This document shows, piece after piece, positions 27,392 through 40,762 of a stretch of 64,000 nt of DNA. This DNA is from [Actinobacillus] rossii (GTDB taxonomy: Bacteria; Pseudomonadota; Gammaproteobacteria; Enterobacterales; Pasteurellaceae). Under the pieces are notes generated by a model. It saw nothing but the letters and a program-made list of their open reading frames with translations, was not told the origin of the DNA and searched no databases. Each line of letters opens with the position of its first letter. Position 1 is the first letter of the stretch. Position numbers and translations under genes: made by a program. The DNA lies in contig UFRQ01000003.1 of the NCBI GenBank assembly GCA_900444965.1, forward strand, positions 124,001 to 188,000, in the 5' to 3' direction.

Positions 27392-28639
27392 ATGGATTTT
27401 TTCCAATATAAAAATAATCAACTTTACGCTGAAGACTTGCCCGTCACACAGCTAGCGCAAGAATTTGGTACGCCACTTTACATTTATTCGCGCGCAACTT
27501 TAGAGCGTCACTGGCACGCTTTTGACAATGCATTTGGTGAACATCCACATTTAATTTGTTTCGCGGTAAAATCCAATTCAAATATTGCGATCTTGCAAAC
27601 TATGGCAAAACTTGGATCAGGCTTTGATATTGTTTCTCAAGGTGAACTTGAACGTGTACTGGTGGCTGGCGGTGACGCATCAAAAATTGTATTTTCTGGT
27701 GTAGCTAAAACGGAAAAAGAAATTGAACGAGCGATTGAAGTCGGGATCCGTTGTTTTAACGTAGAAAGTATTCCTGAGTTATATCGCATCAATGATGTTG
27801 CTGGTAGAATGGGAAAAATCGCTCCAATTTCGCTACGCGTTAACCCCGATGTCGATGCCAAAACCCACCCATACATTTCGACAGGTCTAAAAGAAAATAA
27901 ATTTGGCGTTAGCGTTAAACAAGCACGTGAAGTCTATCGTCTCGCAGCAATATTACCCAATGTTAAAATTACGGGCATGGATTGTCATATCGGTTCACAA
28001 TTAACTGAATTACAACCATTTTTAGACGCAACCGATCGTTTAATCATACTGGTGGAACAATTAAAACAAGATGGTATTGTACTTAAACATTTAGATCTCG
28101 GTGGCGGCTTAGGCGTCACTTACACCGATGAAATGCCACCACACCCAACAGATTACACCAAAGCCCTATTAGAAAAATTAAAAAACTTCGATCTTGAAAT
28201 TATTCTTGAACCAGGACGCGCAATCTCAGCCAACTCTGGGATTCTCGTGACAAAAGTTGAATACATCAAAACTAACGAAAGTCGCAACTTTGCTATCGTA
28301 GATGCAGGCATGAACGACATGATTCGTCCCGCGCTTTATGAAGCTTATATGAACATTGTTGAAGTTGACCGCACTTTATCTCGCGAAAAAGCGGTTTATG
28401 ATGTTGTTGGGCCTATTTGTGAAACTTCTGATTTCTTAGGCAAACAACGTGAATTAAGCATTGCTGCCGGTGATTACCTTGTTCAACGTTCTGCGGGTGC
28501 ATACGGTGCAAGTATGAATTCAAACTATAACTCACGTCCACGCACCGCTGAAGTCATCGTAGATGATGACCAAGCTTATTTAATTCGCCGTCGTGAAAAT
28601 TACGAAAATCTATGGCAATTAGAAAATCTCTTATCTTAA
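27392..28639 (+). CDS. lysA: Diaminopimelate decarboxylase
   Basis: 415 residues, normal length. The last step of lysine synthesis: PLP-dependent decarboxylation of meso-diaminopimelate. CFAVKSNSNIAIL (about 56-68) holds the PLP Lys, DCHIGSQ (about 198-204) and GGGLGVTY (about 231-238) bind phosphate, EPGRAI lies at about 272-277, and CETSDFLG (about 344-351) holds the substrate-binding Cys. AGGATAATCTT precedes the ATG. It sits between lptM and gst and is probably co-transcribed with both. Confidence 0.97.
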   Translation: MDFFQYKNNQLYAEDLPVTQLAQEFGTPLYIYSRATLERHWHAFDNAFGEHPHLICFAVKSNSNIAILQTMAKLGSGFDIVSQGELERVLVAGGDASKIVFSGVAKTEKEIERAIEVGIRCFNVESIPELYRINDVAGRMGKIAPISLRVNPDVDAKTHPYISTGLKENKFGVSVKQAREVYRLAAILPNVKITGMDCHIGSQLTELQPFLDATDRLIILVEQLKQDGIVLKHLDLGGGLGVTYTDEMPPHPTDYTKALLEKLKNFDLEIILEPGRAISANSGILVTKVEYIKTNESRNFAIVDAGMNDMIRPALYEAYMNIVEVDRTLSREKAVYDVVGPICETSDFLGKQRELSIAAGDYLVQRSAGAYGASMNSNYNSRPRTAEVIVDDDQAYLIRRRENYENLWQLENLLS

Positions 28640-28648
28640 GGATAAAAG

Positions 28649-29266
28649 ATGAAACTTTATTACTTAAAAGGCGCGTGCTCACTCGTGCCACATATTGCTC
28701 TTGAATGGGTTGGTAAACCTTACGTCGCAATAGAAGCAAGCCGTGAAGAAATCAAAAAACCGGAATATTTAGCATTAAACCCACAAGGTTCTGTACCATT
28801 GTTAATTGATGGCGATTTCGTTTTATCACAAAACGTGGCTATTCTAAGTTATTTGGATGCCCTCAATCCTGATGTGAAATTATTTGGCAGCAAAACCGTG
28901 CAAGATAAAGCCAAAGCAATGAAATGGCTTGCATTTTGTAATGCAGATTTACACAAAGCTTTCGGGCCGTTATTCCACTTACCAGCTTATGCTAAAGACA
29001 ATGAAAAATTGACTAATGATATTCGTCAAGCGGCGGCGAAACAAGTCCTTACCTTGCTTGCAATCGCTAACGAACATCTAAGTCACCATCTTTATTTAGG
29101 TGAACAACTTTCAGTAGCGGATATTTACTTATATGTAGAACTTCGTTGGTGCAAACTTATCGGCTTAGACTACAGCCCACTTGTTCATTTAGAACCGTTT
29201 TATCAACGTGTTAGCGAAAATGCAGGTGTAAAAGCCGCATTAGCCAAACAAGGTCTACCCGCTTAA
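28649..29266 (+). CDS. gst: Glutathione S-transferase, beta class
   Basis: 205 residues. The N-terminal thioredoxin-like domain starts [20 protein letters not shown] with Cys10, the mixed-disulfide Cys of bacterial beta-class enzymes, followed by NPQGSVPLL (cis-Pro, about 49-57) and [10 protein letters not shown] (gamma-glutamyl contact). The all-helical C-terminal domain includes [14 protein letters not shown] (about 153-166). It conjugates or reduces electrophiles with glutathione in the cytoplasm; the natural substrate is unknown. It starts 9 bases after lysA with AAGGA upstream and ends before a USS-pair terminator. Confidence 0.92.
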   Translation: MKLYYLKGACSLVPHIALEWVGKPYVAIEASREEIKKPEYLALNPQGSVPLLIDGDFVLSQNVAILSYLDALNPDVKLFGSKTVQDKAKAMKWLAFCNADLHKAFGPLFHLPAYAKDNEKLTNDIRQAAAKQVLTLLAIANEHLSHHLYLGEQLSVADIYLYVELRWCKLIGLDYSPLVHLEPFYQRVSENAGVKAALAKQGLPA

Positions 29267-29287
29267 TTTAAAACAGTAAAAAAACTA

Positions 29288-29326
29288 AACCGCACTTTGG
29301 GTATACGCAAAGTGCGGCTTGTTTTT
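29288..29326. terminator. USS-based bidirectional terminator between gst and rhaM
   Basis: CCGCACTTTG (29290-29299) pairs with CAAAGTGCGG (29308-29317) between convergent genes, with TTTTTTT after the right arm. The left arm contains an exact USS. Confidence 0.85.
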
Positions 29327-29335
29327 TTATGTATT

Positions 29336-29650
29336 TTATTCTAAATAAAACACCTGCTCTAATTCTTGAGAAATCGGACTATTATCAGGATTAGATGGCA
29401 TAATATCTTTCATAAATGCCCACCATCTTTGGCAAGCTGTTGTTTGAGCAATAGCGTTCCAACGCGTTTCATCTTCAATTTCCACATAACCAAACAATAG
29501 GTTACGTTCTTTATCGAGAAATATAGAATAATGATGGCTGCCGTGAGATTTTAATTCTTCTACTAATTCAGGAAAAATCTCATCATGGCGTTTTGTATAT
29601 TCTGCGTGGCAATCAGGGTTAACCTGCATGACAAAACCTTTTCTAATCAT
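29336..29650 (-). CDS. rhaM: L-rhamnose mutarotase
   Basis: 104 residues from the ATG at 29650 (AAGGAG 6 bases upstream), the size of E. coli RhaM. It interconverts alpha- and beta-L-rhamnose before isomerisation. The family text is unmistakable: [17 protein letters not shown] at the start, [18 protein letters not shown] in the middle, [20 protein letters not shown] near the end. It is the last gene of the rhamnose operon, 10 bases after fucO. Confidence 0.96.
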   Translation of the reverse strand: MIRKGFVMQVNPDCHAEYTKRHDEIFPELVEELKSHGSHHYSIFLDKERNLLFGYVEIEDETRWNAIAQTTACQRWWAFMKDIMPSNPDNSPISQELEQVFYLE

Positions 29651-29660
29651 CATATTCTCC

Positions 29661-30812
29661 TTAATAAATCGCACGATATAGCGCTTCTATTTCTGTTAGT
29701 GTTGCTTTACGTGGATTACCACTGGTACAAACATCATCAAATGCCGCTTGAGCCAATGCAGGAATATCTTCTTCTTTGACCCCTATTTCACGCAATGTTG
29801 CAGGGATACCTACATCAATATTAAGCTGTTTTACTGCATTGATTGCTGCTAGGCGAGCTTGTGCAAGAGTAAGTTTATCGGTATCTTTTACCCCCATTGC
29901 TTTGGCGATATCACGATATTTTTCTCCAGTGTAATCTGCGTTATATTCCATAAGATGTGGCAGCAACACAGCATTTGCTACGCCATGTGGCGTACCATAG
30001 AATGCACCTAGTGGATGAGCCATTCCGTGAACCAATCCTAATCCAACGTTAGAAAAGCCCATGCCAGCTACATATTGACCTAATGCCATATCTTCTACGC
30101 CTTTTGCCTCTCCATTTACAGATGCTCGTAATGAGCGAGCAATAATTTCAATTGCTTTTAAGTGAAACATATCTGAAAGTTCCCAAGCGCCTAAGGTGAT
30201 GTAGCCTTCGATAGCGTGTGTTAAGGCATCAACACCTGTTGCTGCTTTTAATGCTGGTGGCATACTTGCCATCATATCGCTGTCAATGATAGCAACTTGA
30301 GGAATGGAATGTGGATCGACACAAACGAATTTGCGTTTATTTTCTTCATCTGTAATTACGTAATTAATGGTGACTTCGGCTGCAGTTCCTGCTGTAGTTG
30401 CTATTGCAATAGTGGGTACAGCGGTATTTTTGGTTGGTGCAACACCTTCAAGACTACGAATATCTGCAAATTCAGGGTTGTTAATAATAATACCAATTGC
30501 TTTAGCGGTATCTTGTGGAGAACCACCACCAATTGAAATTAAATAGTCCGCGCCACTTTCTTTAAATTTCGTGACACCATGAGTGACTACGGTCATCGTT
30601 GGATTTGGTAACACTTCATCAAAGATTTCATAAGGGAGATTTGCTTGATCTAAAAGTGCGGTCACTTTTTCAACAACTTTAAATTGTACTAATGGTTTAT
30701 CTGTCACAATCAATGCTTTTTTAAAACCGCGTTTTTGTGCTTCAACAACCACATTTGTAATGGCACCAGGTCCAAAATAAGATGTCTCATTTAAAATAAA
30801 ACGGTTAGACAT
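29661..30812 (-). CDS. fucO: Lactaldehyde reductase (1,2-propanediol oxidoreductase)
   Basis: 383 residues, close to E. coli FucO throughout. An iron-dependent group III alcohol dehydrogenase that reduces L-lactaldehyde, released by the rhamnulose-1-phosphate aldolase, to 1,2-propanediol when oxygen is absent. NAD-binding [13 protein letters not shown] (about 96-108), [10 protein letters not shown] (about 139-148), and metal ligands in DALTHAIEG (about 195-203), [10 protein letters not shown] and TPHGVANA (about 262-281). Its place inside the rha operon ties it to rhamnose rather than fucose use. A USS is inside (30654). Confidence 0.95.
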   Translation of the reverse strand: MSNRFILNETSYFGPGAITNVVVEAQKRGFKKALIVTDKPLVQFKVVEKVTALLDQANLPYEIFDEVLPNPTMTVVTHGVTKFKESGADYLISIGGGSPQDTAKAIGIIINNPEFADIRSLEGVAPTKNTAVPTIAIATTAGTAAEVTINYVITDEENKRKFVCVDPHSIPQVAIIDSDMMASMPPALKAATGVDALTHAIEGYITLGAWELSDMFHLKAIEIIARSLRASVNGEAKGVEDMALGQYVAGMGFSNVGLGLVHGMAHPLGAFYGTPHGVANAVLLPHLMEYNADYTGEKYRDIAKAMGVKDTDKLTLAQARLAAINAVKQLNIDVGIPATLREIGVKEEDIPALAQAAFDDVCTSGNPRKATLTEIEALYRAIY

Positions 30813-30830
30813 AAAATATCTCCTTTATAA

Positions 30831-31865
30831 TCAATTTGCCATGCCAAGACCGACGATATTCGCTGCTAGTACGATGATTAAACAACCAATGCAAAGTACT
30901 CGAGTTGGTTTCACACCTGTATTTTTCCATTCGTGTAAAATTAAACCAACGATTCCGCCACAAAGTACATAAAAACTCATATGTAACATCCAACTCATAA
31001 AGCCATATTCTTCTGGGATATTCGCATGTCCCCAAGCATAAAAGAAGAATTGGAAGTACCACATAATCCCACCAAGCGCAGCAAAGAGTGCATTCGAGAT
31101 AAGTAAACTTTTTGCAACACTCATATCGGCTTTGAAAGAGAGTTCAGGGCGAGTGATTAAACGAATGATACAGAAACTAAAGTTAATAATTGCGCCACCA
31201 CCCATAATCACTACATAGCTAGGTAAGGCGACATAAAGTGGATCAACACCTAGATTTGCGGAGACTTCATGCATTGGTGTTGCAGCACTCATTGCAAAGG
31301 ACATTCCCGCGGAAAAAATACCGCACATTACCGCTAGGGCGAGACCTTTTTTCAAATTAAATTCTTCTGCCGTTACACCAATGGCTTTTTCTTTGAGTAC
31401 ACCAGCGTATGATACAACTGCCACACCAATAACTGCTACAAACACACCTAATAGTGTCATTTGTCCACCGGAGCTTGTAAGCAATTCACCAAAACGTCCT
31501 TGTAAAATCGGGGTCATTAAAGTACCAATGATTAAGGTGATACCAATGGCAATACCGATACCCATTGACATACCAAGGTAACGCATGGTTAGACCATAGC
31601 CAATGTTCCCAACTCCCCACATAGCACCGAATAAGAACACGGGTAATAAAATATCGCTACTAAATAAACTATAATACGCACCAAAATCAGGCAGTAACCA
31701 ATAACTAATTCCCCAAGGCAATATTACCCAAGAAAATAGTCCAGCTACCGCCCACATTGTTTCCCAAGACCAATTAGTAACTTTTTTCATTGGTGCATAG
31801 AAACAAGCGGCTGATGTTGCACCTATAAAGTGCCAAAAGATACCTAATAAAATTGAGCTACTCAT
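30831..31865 (-). CDS. rhaT: L-rhamnose-proton symporter
   Basis: 344 residues with about ten membrane helices, full length for RhaT. Typical text: [22 protein letters not shown] at the start, [15 protein letters not shown] (about 51-65), [23 protein letters not shown] (about 80-102), and [21 protein letters not shown] sequence near 262-278. It imports rhamnose across the inner membrane using the proton gradient. It is encoded after rhaD and before fucO. Confidence 0.95.
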   Translation of the reverse strand: MSSSILLGIFWHFIGATSAACFYAPMKKVTNWSWETMWAVAGLFSWVILPWGISYWLLPDFGAYYSLFSSDILLPVFLFGAMWGVGNIGYGLTMRYLGMSMGIGIAIGITLIIGTLMTPILQGRFGELLTSSGGQMTLLGVFVAVIGVAVVSYAGVLKEKAIGVTAEEFNLKKGLALAVMCGIFSAGMSFAMSAATPMHEVSANLGVDPLYVALPSYVVIMGGGAIINFSFCIIRLITRPELSFKADMSVAKSLLISNALFAALGGIMWYFQFFFYAWGHANIPEEYGFMSWMLHMSFYVLCGGIVGLILHEWKNTGVKPTRVLCIGCLIIVLAANIVGLGMAN

Positions 31866-31898
31866 AATGAACTCCTTATCAAAATAATTGATTTTTTA

Positions 31899-31907
31899 AC
31901 CGCACTT
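31899..31907 (-). repeat. DNA uptake sequence
   Basis: Exact ACCGCACTT in the 76-base gap between rhaD and rhaT. Confidence 0.85.
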
Positions 31908-31941
31908 TACTGTACTGCTATACCACTTGTACGGTTTAGCT

Positions 31942-32760
31942 TCACAGAACATCGTTCATTGGCGTTACACCAAAGCGTTGTGCTAGTAATTTAAACTCAT
32001 CAGTTTGAATAGTTTGCCGTTTTCCACCCATGGATAACACTTTCACTAAAATCTCCGCTGATTTTTCTGCGGTATCAATCAAACCGAAAGCATCATCAAG
32101 CGTTGGACCTGTACCAAATACACCGTGGAACGCCCAAAGTACGAGAGAATGTTTCATCATTTCTTTTGCCGTAGCATAACCAATCTCATCTTTACCAGGT
32201 GTCATCCAAGGGAGCACACCAACCCCCTCAGGGAACACCACCAAACATTCTGTACTCATTTCCCATAATTCACGGGTAAATACTTTAGGATCTAATTCGA
32301 GTACATAAGTTAATGCAATCAAATTAGTCGCATGACAGTGCATTATGACGCGATCTCTGCCATTGCTAACATTCATTCGCACAATGTGAGATTGCAAATG
32401 CGCAGGTAATTCTGAGGTTGGTACGCCACCATTTACCAATCCCCACATGATGTAGTAACCCTTACCTTGCTCATCAATTTTAATTACCGCCAATGTATCC
32501 GATGGATCGATAATGACATTACGAAAGAATTTTCCTGAACCTGTTACGATAAAATAGTGGTTTGCAAGTACGGTCACATCTTGCGTAATTTCTACATGAC
32601 GTGGATTTTGGTAGAAATCGCTTTTATAAGATGCTACGTCATCATCAAGCAAACGTAGGCTAACATTGCCACCATTGCGTTCGTCCCAGCCTTTTAGCCA
32701 CATATCGTGAGTTGCTTTTATCATTCCCTGTACAAACCAAGAATTTATAATATTTTGCAT
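31942..32760 (-). CDS. rhaD: Rhamnulose-1-phosphate aldolase
   Basis: 272 residues. A class II zinc aldolase that splits L-rhamnulose-1-phosphate to DHAP and L-lactaldehyde. [15 protein letters not shown] lies at about 23-37, the phosphate-binding GSGKFFRNV at about 74-82, zinc-binding [12 protein letters not shown] (about 139-150, two His), and a third His in [19 protein letters not shown] at about 208-226. It begins 9 bases after rhaA ends and is followed by rhaT. Confidence 0.96.
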   Translation of the reverse strand: MQNIINSWFVQGMIKATHDMWLKGWDERNGGNVSLRLLDDDVASYKSDFYQNPRHVEITQDVTVLANHYFIVTGSGKFFRNVIIDPSDTLAVIKIDEQGKGYYIMWGLVNGGVPTSELPAHLQSHIVRMNVSNGRDRVIMHCHATNLIALTYVLELDPKVFTRELWEMSTECLVVFPEGVGVLPWMTPGKDEIGYATAKEMMKHSLVLWAFHGVFGTGPTLDDAFGLIDTAEKSAEILVKVLSMGGKRQTIQTDEFKLLAQRFGVTPMNDVL

Positions 32761-32769
32761 ATCTTCCCC

Positions 32770-34023
32770 CTATACACGTTGGCTTAAAACAGCTTTTTCA
32801 TAAGCTCTAACTTCATCTAACCAACGGCGACCAACAGGTACATTATGGCGTTCACAATACATATCCCAAACGGCTTGCCAAGGTAGAGATTTTTGTTCTT
32901 CAAGCAAGGCAAGACGCGCACTAAAGTCACGTGAATTTTCTAAATTACGTAGTTCTTTTGTTGGTTCAAGTAACGCTTTTAATAATGCTTTTTGCATATT
33001 ACGTGTACCAATTACCCAAGCGGCAATACGATTAATTGAGGCATCAAAGAAATCCAAACCAATATGAACACGGTCAAATAATTGATTACGAATAATTTCA
33101 TTTGCGATAGCTTGTGTTTCGTCATCAAGCAATACCACATGATCGCTATCCCAGCGTACAGGACGGCTAACGTGTAAGAGCAAATGTTGAATAAATGGCA
33201 TGACAGCTGAAATTTTGTCTGAAATAACTTCTGTAGGGTGGAAATGTCCTGCATCCAAACATAACGCTGTACCGCGTGAAACAGCATAAGATGCATAAAA
33301 TTCATTTGAACCGACTGTGTAGGATTCCACACCAATACCAAATAATTTACTTTCTACTGCATCTAAATGATATTTAGGATCAATTTTCTCTTTAATGATT
33401 TCATCTAACGATTCAACTAAACGTTGTCGTGGAGCAAATTTATCTACGACTAAATCTTTGCTACCATCAGGAATCCAGATATTCATGACTGAAGCAGTAG
33501 CCAATTCTTTACCAAAGTATTCTGAAATTTTGCGGCAGGCTTTACCGTGCTCAATCCAAAAGTCACGGATTTCTTTATTTTGATGACTTAAAGTGGCTTC
33601 TGCACTTAATGGGTGAGAGAAATAAGTTGGATTGAAATCTAAACCGAGGTTATTTTGTTTTGCCCATACAACCCAATTGGCAAAATGCTCGGGTTTTACT
33701 TCATTACGATCAACTTTGTGATCCGCTTCTAAATAAGACGCATGTAAATTTAAGCGTTTTTTACCCGGAATTAAAGACATTGCTTTATCTAAATCTGCAC
33801 GTAATTCCTGTGCCGTACGAGCTTTACCTGGATAGTTTCCTGTGGCTTGAATACCACCACTTAAATCGCCAGCACTTTGCTCAAAACCGCCTACATCATC
33901 CCCTTGCCAGCAATGCATTGAGATCGGTAATTTATCAAGTAGTGTAATGGCTTGTTCAGTATCTACACCAATATCGGCAAATTGTGTTTTCGCTAATTCA
34001 TAAGCTTGTTGTACATTACTCAT
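32770..34023 (-). CDS. rhaA: L-rhamnose isomerase
   Basis: 417 residues from the ATG at 34023 (AAGGA 8 bases upstream); a TTG two codons earlier is not used. It converts L-rhamnose to L-rhamnulose with a divalent metal. Family text includes [15 protein letters not shown] (about 34-48), [33 protein letters not shown] (about 222-243), [17 protein letters not shown] and [16 protein letters not shown], which hold the metal ligands. It follows rhaB after 26 bases. Confidence 0.96.
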   Translation of the reverse strand: MSNVQQAYELAKTQFADIGVDTEQAITLLDKLPISMHCWQGDDVGGFEQSAGDLSGGIQATGNYPGKARTAQELRADLDKAMSLIPGKKRLNLHASYLEADHKVDRNEVKPEHFANWVVWAKQNNLGLDFNPTYFSHPLSAEATLSHQNKEIRDFWIEHGKACRKISEYFGKELATASVMNIWIPDGSKDLVVDKFAPRQRLVESLDEIIKEKIDPKYHLDAVESKLFGIGVESYTVGSNEFYASYAVSRGTALCLDAGHFHPTEVISDKISAVMPFIQHLLLHVSRPVRWDSDHVVLLDDETQAIANEIIRNQLFDRVHIGLDFFDASINRIAAWVIGTRNMQKALLKALLEPTKELRNLENSRDFSARLALLEEQKSLPWQAVWDMYCERHNVPVGRRWLDEVRAYEKAVLSQRV

Positions 34024-34049
34024 AATCAATTTCCTTCTTTTTGTTGAGA

Positions 34050-35498
34050 TTAATTTAATGCGCAGAATTCACGCCATTTTGCTTCTAACTGTTGAGCTGG
34101 CATAAAGTGCGGTCGATTTTTGAAATGTTTTAGTGGAAAACTTTTTACCACCAACTGACGAAATTCTGCGGCATTGTGAATTTGGTCTAATGCCATTAAT
34201 TGACAACCTACATTGCCTAGTACAGATGCTTCAACTGGTCCTGCAAAGGCATCAACGCCACAAAGATCAGCACAAAGTTGATTTAAGAATTCGTTTTGAC
34301 TACCGCCACCAACAATATATAAAGTGCTAATGGGTTTTCCTTGTAACTCAGAAAGTTCTAAGGCAACTTTACGATAGAGCATGGCAAGGCTATCAAATAC
34401 ACAGCGCGCTAATTGTGATGTCGTTTCTGGAATAGGTTGATTGTGTTCATGGCAATATTGTTGAATGGCTTCAACCATTGAGACTGGATTTAAAAAACAT
34501 TCTGCATTTGGGTTAATCAAACTTCTGAATGCGGGTTCTGCTTCGGTTTGTTTAACTAAACTTGGAATATCCGTGACATCACGTTCAGTACAGATTCGAT
34601 TGAATAACCATAACCCCATAATATTTTTCAATACGCGATAATGACCATCAACCCCACCTTCATTGGTAATATTGGCGTGCATTGCCTTATCGTTCGTACA
34701 AGGAGTTGTAGTATCTAGCCCCATCAATGACCAAGTACCAGAACAAAGATATGCCGCATTTTCATCAGAAAGTGGTGTGGAAATAACTGCACTTGCGGTG
34801 TCATGGCTAGCTACCGACATTACTGGAACGCTGTTCTGCCATAACCCAAGTTGATGTCCAGGGTGACGAATACGCCCAAACCAACTTGCAGGTAAACCGA
34901 GATAATCTAAAAGAGCCGTATCCCAACTATCAATATTTACATTCACAAGTTGAGTAGTTGTAGCATTGGTGTATTCACGATTAATCACACCTGTTAGACG
35001 ATAATTCAAATAATCAGGAATCATCACAAAGTCTTTTACTTGTGTCAGCCATTGTGGCTGGTCATCTACCATGGCTTTAAGTTGGTAAAGTGTATTGAAA
35101 GTTAAAAATTGAATTCCTGTTTTACGATAAATGTTTTCTTTACCTAATTCGTCTTGTACACGTTGCATTACGCCATTAGTTCGATGATCACGATATGCAT
35201 AGGTCGGTGCAATCACTTTACCCTGTTGATCTAACAACACATAATCCACACCCCATGTATCAATCCCAATGCTATGTAGACTTTTTCCTGAATTAAGAAT
35301 TTTGTGTAAACCTGTCACAATTTCATGTTCAAGATAAGCTAAATCCCAACAATCATGACCATCTTGATCGATAAATTGGTTTTTAAAACGGTGAATTTCT
35401 TGTAAAGAAATACGTTGGTTTTCAGTATGATAAGTCGCCAGCATCACACGTCCGCTAGATGCGCCAAGATCGACTGCTGCAATATTAAGAATGCTCAT
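34050..35498 (-). CDS. rhaB: Rhamnulokinase
   Basis: 482 residues from the ATG at 35498 (AGGA upstream); the longer open frame lacks homology. An FGGY-family kinase that phosphorylates L-rhamnulose with [19 protein letters not shown] (about 6-21) is the first phosphate loop, [13 protein letters not shown] lies at about 73-85, [10 protein letters not shown] carries the catalytic Asp (about 231-240), [10 protein letters not shown] follows at about 250-259, and [15 protein letters not shown] at about 393-407 binds adenosine. First gene of the operon rhaB-A-D-T-fucO-rhaM, divergent from the AraC-type regulator. A USS is inside (34105). Confidence 0.96.
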   Translation of the reverse strand: MSILNIAAVDLGASSGRVMLATYHTENQRISLQEIHRFKNQFIDQDGHDCWDLAYLEHEIVTGLHKILNSGKSLHSIGIDTWGVDYVLLDQQGKVIAPTYAYRDHRTNGVMQRVQDELGKENIYRKTGIQFLTFNTLYQLKAMVDDQPQWLTQVKDFVMIPDYLNYRLTGVINREYTNATTTQLVNVNIDSWDTALLDYLGLPASWFGRIRHPGHQLGLWQNSVPVMSVASHDTASAVISTPLSDENAAYLCSGTWSLMGLDTTTPCTNDKAMHANITNEGGVDGHYRVLKNIMGLWLFNRICTERDVTDIPSLVKQTEAEPAFRSLINPNAECFLNPVSMVEAIQQYCHEHNQPIPETTSQLARCVFDSLAMLYRKVALELSELQGKPISTLYIVGGGSQNEFLNQLCADLCGVDAFAGPVEASVLGNVGCQLMALDQIHNAAEFRQLVVKSFPLKHFKNRPHFMPAQQLEAKWREFCALN

Positions 35499-35611
35499 AT
35501 TTCCTACTCCAACTGGCTTTAAGTTGGAATTAAGTGTAATTAGTAAGGTGAATATCAGCATTTAATTGATTGCCATATTTTTGCAACCGTTGTCCAAATT
35601 TTAAAACTGGA

Positions 35612-35627
35612 CGTGATCTGTCTCACA
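35612..35627. promoter_or_regulatory. CRP site in the rhaB-regulator divergent region
   Basis: CGTGAtctgtcTCACA differs from the CRP palindrome TGTGA-N6-TCACA at one position. It lies about 114 bases upstream of rhaB and 98 bases upstream of the regulator gene. E. coli rhaBAD and rhaSR share a CRP-controlled divergent region, so catabolite control is expected here. Confidence 0.72.
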
Positions 35628-35724
35628 GATTTAAGAATTAATCTCAAATGGCATGGAATAACATCCTTTCTTTATTAATTATTATGCTATTCTGCCTATA
35701 AAGAGGCTTTCATGAAAAAGAGGA

Positions 35725-36552
35725 ATGGGTATGATTGAAAAATTGTCATTCAAAGATTTCTTTAATTCCAATCAACAACAACTGGCTATCGAACCACGCG
35801 CACCACAAAGTAATTTTCCGGAACATACCCATGATTTTAGCGAACTTGTGATTGTAACAGATGGACAAGGACGCCATATTCTCAATGGTTATCCACATGA
35901 ATTATATAAAGGCATGGTGCTTTATATTGATGCAGCAGATCATCATTTATATGAAAATGTACAAAATCTACATCTCACCAATATTTTGCTGAAAGATTAC
36001 AATGATTTTAAGTTTATTCAGAATTTAGATACATTACTTAAAAATCTTAAACCTGATCAGGCAAGCTATAAAATTGTGAACCAAAATACACTTCATTTGA
36101 TTAATCAAAATGTCAATGCGCTAATAAAGTACCAAGATAATGCAAATGCTAAAAATATCGAACTAGAAAAAGAATATTCATTTTTTCAATTAGTGACCTT
36201 ACTACAAGATCATTATATTGATGAAAATAAAAAAGGAACGACAGAAGAAAAAGGTCGCCAAATTTTAAATTGGATTAATCATAATTTCTTAACTGAGATT
36301 AACTGGGAAAACTTGGCTGCAAAGTTCAATTGCTCAACTCGAACTTTATATCGTATTATCAAAGCTCAAACTGGATTAACGCCGCAAAATTATGTGTCTA
36401 AACTGCGTTTATCAAATGCTTATTATCAATTGAGATACACTGATAAGCCCATTGTTGATATTGCTTTGGATTGCGGTTTTAATGATAGTAGCTATTTTTC
36501 GACTTGTTTTAAAAATGAATTTAATATAATGCCGAAGACACTTAGAATATAA
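35725..36552 (+). CDS. AraC-family rhamnose operon regulator (RhaS/RhaR type)
   Basis: 275 residues. An N-terminal cupin-like effector domain (PEHTHDFSELVIVTDGQGRHILNG, about 31-54) is joined by a linker to two helix-turn-helix motifs at the C-terminus: INWENLAAKFNCSTRTLYRIIKAQTGLTP (about 191-219) and PIVDIALDCGFNDSSYFSTCFKNEFNIMP (about 241-269). It presumably senses rhamnose and activates rhaB. The ATG two codons later (35731) is better spaced from the AAGAGG ribosome binding site and may be the real start. Only one regulator is present, not the rhaS-rhaR pair of E. coli, so RhaS and RhaR roles cannot be assigned separately. Confidence 0.9.
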   Translation: MGMIEKLSFKDFFNSNQQQLAIEPRAPQSNFPEHTHDFSELVIVTDGQGRHILNGYPHELYKGMVLYIDAADHHLYENVQNLHLTNILLKDYNDFKFIQNLDTLLKNLKPDQASYKIVNQNTLHLINQNVNALIKYQDNANAKNIELEKEYSFFQLVTLLQDHYIDENKKGTTEEKGRQILNWINHNFLTEINWENLAAKFNCSTRTLYRIIKAQTGLTPQNYVSKLRLSNAYYQLRYTDKPIVDIALDCGFNDSSYFSTCFKNEFNIMPKTLRI

Positions 36553-36581
36553 AAGAGCTATATTTCATATAGTTAAAAACT

Positions 36582-36622
36582 AAACCGCACTTTGAGATAT
36601 ATGCAAAGTGCGGTTTGTTTTT
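36582..36622. terminator. USS-based bidirectional terminator after the rhamnose regulator
   Basis: AAACCGCACTTTG (36582-36594) and CAAAGTGCGGTTT (36604-36616) form a 13-bp perfect stem between convergent genes, followed by TGTTTTT. Both arms contain an exact USS. Confidence 0.9.
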
Positions 36623-37529
36623 AAGACAATTTTTTATAACTACAAATCAATACGCCTACACAGATAAATACGGTGCTAATTACATGAAAGGATTGTATGC
36701 TTTCACCTAAGAACAATATGCTAAATATGGCTGCAAATAATGGAGTGAAATTTGTCATCACAGCCCCTTTAGCGTTGCCAACAATGGTAATGCCGTAATT
36801 CCAAAAGGCATAAGACAAAATAGAGGGACCTATGATTAAATAAGCAATACCGCTCCACTGGGAAATAGTTAAATTAGGTAATAGTTTTACTGATTCCTGA
36901 TATAATTCATAAATAAAGAAAGGTAATAAGTTTAATACCGCCAATCCAACTAAAGCAGTTAAAAAGACTGTATTGCTGATATTATGTGGCTTAAATCGAA
37001 TTACGCAGCAATAGATTGCCCAGCTCATTGCAGAAAGAATTGCCCATAAATCGCCATAATTTAATTCCAAGTGTAATAATCGTTGCCATTCGCCACGGCT
37101 TAATAACCAAGTTACACCAATCAAACTTAAAACCGCCCCCAATAAAATAATTGGTTTAATACTTTCTTTAAATACCAATAAATTGAGTAGTAGCACCAAA
37201 ACAGGGACTACGGCCAAGTAGAGACTGGCATTTAATGCTGATGTTTGTTGTAATCCTTGATAAAGTGAAGCGGGAAAAATAACAACTCCCAGGATTCCTA
37301 ATAACCACATCACCCCTAACGAAGATTTTAATGAATGCCAGGATTGGAGCGTTTGACGGAAAAATAAACATAGTAAAATCAACAGAGCGGGAAACCAACG
37401 TAAAAAAGTTAACGTAACAGGCGGAACGGCGTTACTTAGTAATTTCCCTAGTACAAAGTTACCTCCCCAAAAGGCAGTGGCGCAAATTAAACTAAAATAA
37501 CCAATCGGTAACTGATTTTCTTTTGACAT
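36621..37529 (-). CDS. EamA/DMT-superfamily transporter
   Basis: 302 residues from the ATG at 37529 (GAGAG 8 bases upstream). Ten predicted membrane helices in two EamA repeats: the first begins LPIGYFSLICATAFWGGNFVLGKLLS (read here in two parts, LPIGYFSLICATAFW and GGNFVLGKLL), the second begins LWAILSAMSWAIYCCVIRF at about 165-183. Both end with the typical Leu-rich FLGESIQSFHVI / VFKESIKPIILLG pattern. Such proteins export amino acids or other metabolites; the substrate cannot be read from the sequence. It lies between convergent rha regulator and gyrB and is single-gene. Confidence 0.88.
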   Translation of the reverse strand: MSKENQLPIGYFSLICATAFWGGNFVLGKLLSNAVPPVTLTFLRWFPALLILLCLFFRQTLQSWHSLKSSLGVMWLLGILGVVIFPASLYQGLQQTSALNASLYLAVVPVLVLLLNLLVFKESIKPIILLGAVLSLIGVTWLLSRGEWQRLLHLELNYGDLWAILSAMSWAIYCCVIRFKPHNISNTVFLTALVGLAVLNLLPFFIYELYQESVKLLPNLTISQWSGIAYLIIGPSILSYAFWNYGITIVGNAKGAVMTNFTPLFAAIFSILFLGESIQSFHVISTVFICVGVLICSYKKLS

Positions 37530-37587
37530 TAACAATCTCTCAAACTCAACACTTCACAACATTACCAATCATATTTATGGTAATAAT

Positions 37588-37623
37588 AAACCGCACTTAA
37601 GGTTAATTCTCAAAGTGCGGTCT
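37588..37623 (-). terminator. USS-pair terminator of gyrB
   Basis: ACCGCACTT (37590-37598) and AAGTGCGGT (37613-37621) form an inverted pair just past the gyrB stop; on the minus strand the hairpin is followed by TTTATTATTA. Confidence 0.75.
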
Positions 37624-37640
37624 ATTTTTAACGCAATTTT

Positions 37641-40094
<2,454 letters not shown>

Positions 40095-40179
40095 CTATAT
40101 TTTGCGATGAAAAATTGGTTGAGATTATAGCAGAAAATGCATAGAAACGCACGGACTTGTGTCGTTTTTAGGTCGGGAA

Positions 40180-40188
40180 AGTGCGGTT
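40180..40188 (+). repeat. DNA uptake sequence
   Basis: Exact AAGTGCGGT in the 176-base gap upstream of gyrB. The same gap holds an imperfect inverted repeat (GGACGATCGGT and ACCGTCC around 40214-40243) of unclear role. Confidence 0.85.
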
Positions 40189-40261
40189 AAAATAAATGGC
40201 GATTTGCGATGAATTGGACGATCGGTAGTATGTACAGACCGTCCGAATCAGAATATAAAAA

Positions 40262-40738
40262 CTAACGATTTAAATTCACTGCGCCTTGATAACCCAATTG
40301 TCGCCAAGCTTCGTAAACTGCTACCGCAACAGAATTAGATAAGTTCATACTACGACTATTTTCAGTCATCGGAATACGCAATTTTTGTTCCATGGGTAAG
40401 CTATCTAAAATAGTCATCGGGATACCACGGGTTTCCGGCCCAAACATCAAAAAATCACCCACTGCAAATTGCACATCACTATGCGCAGGACCGCCCTTAG
40501 TCGTCATAGCAAACAAGCGTTTAGGTTGTTCATTGGCTAAAAATTGTTCAAAGGTTTTGTGACGTTTAATCTCAGCAAATTCATGATAATCCAATCCTGA
40601 GCGGCGTAATCGCTTATCATCCCAAGTAAAACCAAGTGGCTCAATTAAATGCAAACGAAAACCTGTATTGGCACATAAACGAATAATATTCCCTGTGTTT
40701 TGCGGAATTTCAGGTTCATATAAAACGATATCTAACAT
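40262..40738 (-). CDS. trmL: tRNA (cytidine(34)/uridine(34)-2'-O)-methyltransferase
   Basis: 158 residues from the ATG at 40738. A SPOUT-class methyltransferase with a trefoil knot; it methylates the wobble ribose in two leucine tRNAs. [20 protein letters not shown] begins the protein, GPETRGIP (about 99-106) and [20 protein letters not shown] (about 121-140) form the knot that binds AdoMet. The full-length frame extends upstream without homology. A close homologue exists in H. influenzae. It is single-gene, with a USS-pair terminator of the eptA unit upstream of nothing else and no partner gene. Confidence 0.95.
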   Translation of the reverse strand: MLDIVLYEPEIPQNTGNIIRLCANTGFRLHLIEPLGFTWDDKRLRRSGLDYHEFAEIKRHKTFEQFLANEQPKRLFAMTTKGGPAHSDVQFAVGDFLMFGPETRGIPMTILDSLPMEQKLRIPMTENSRSMNLSNSVAVAVYEAWRQLGYQGAVNLNR

Positions 40739-40762
40739 GATACTTCTCTTTTTCTTAAATAG

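Noticed and set aside
40214..40243. Imperfect inverted repeat between trmL and gyrB as a terminator or operator
   Set aside because: The stem is short and interrupted and lacks a T-run; no binding-site consensus matches it.
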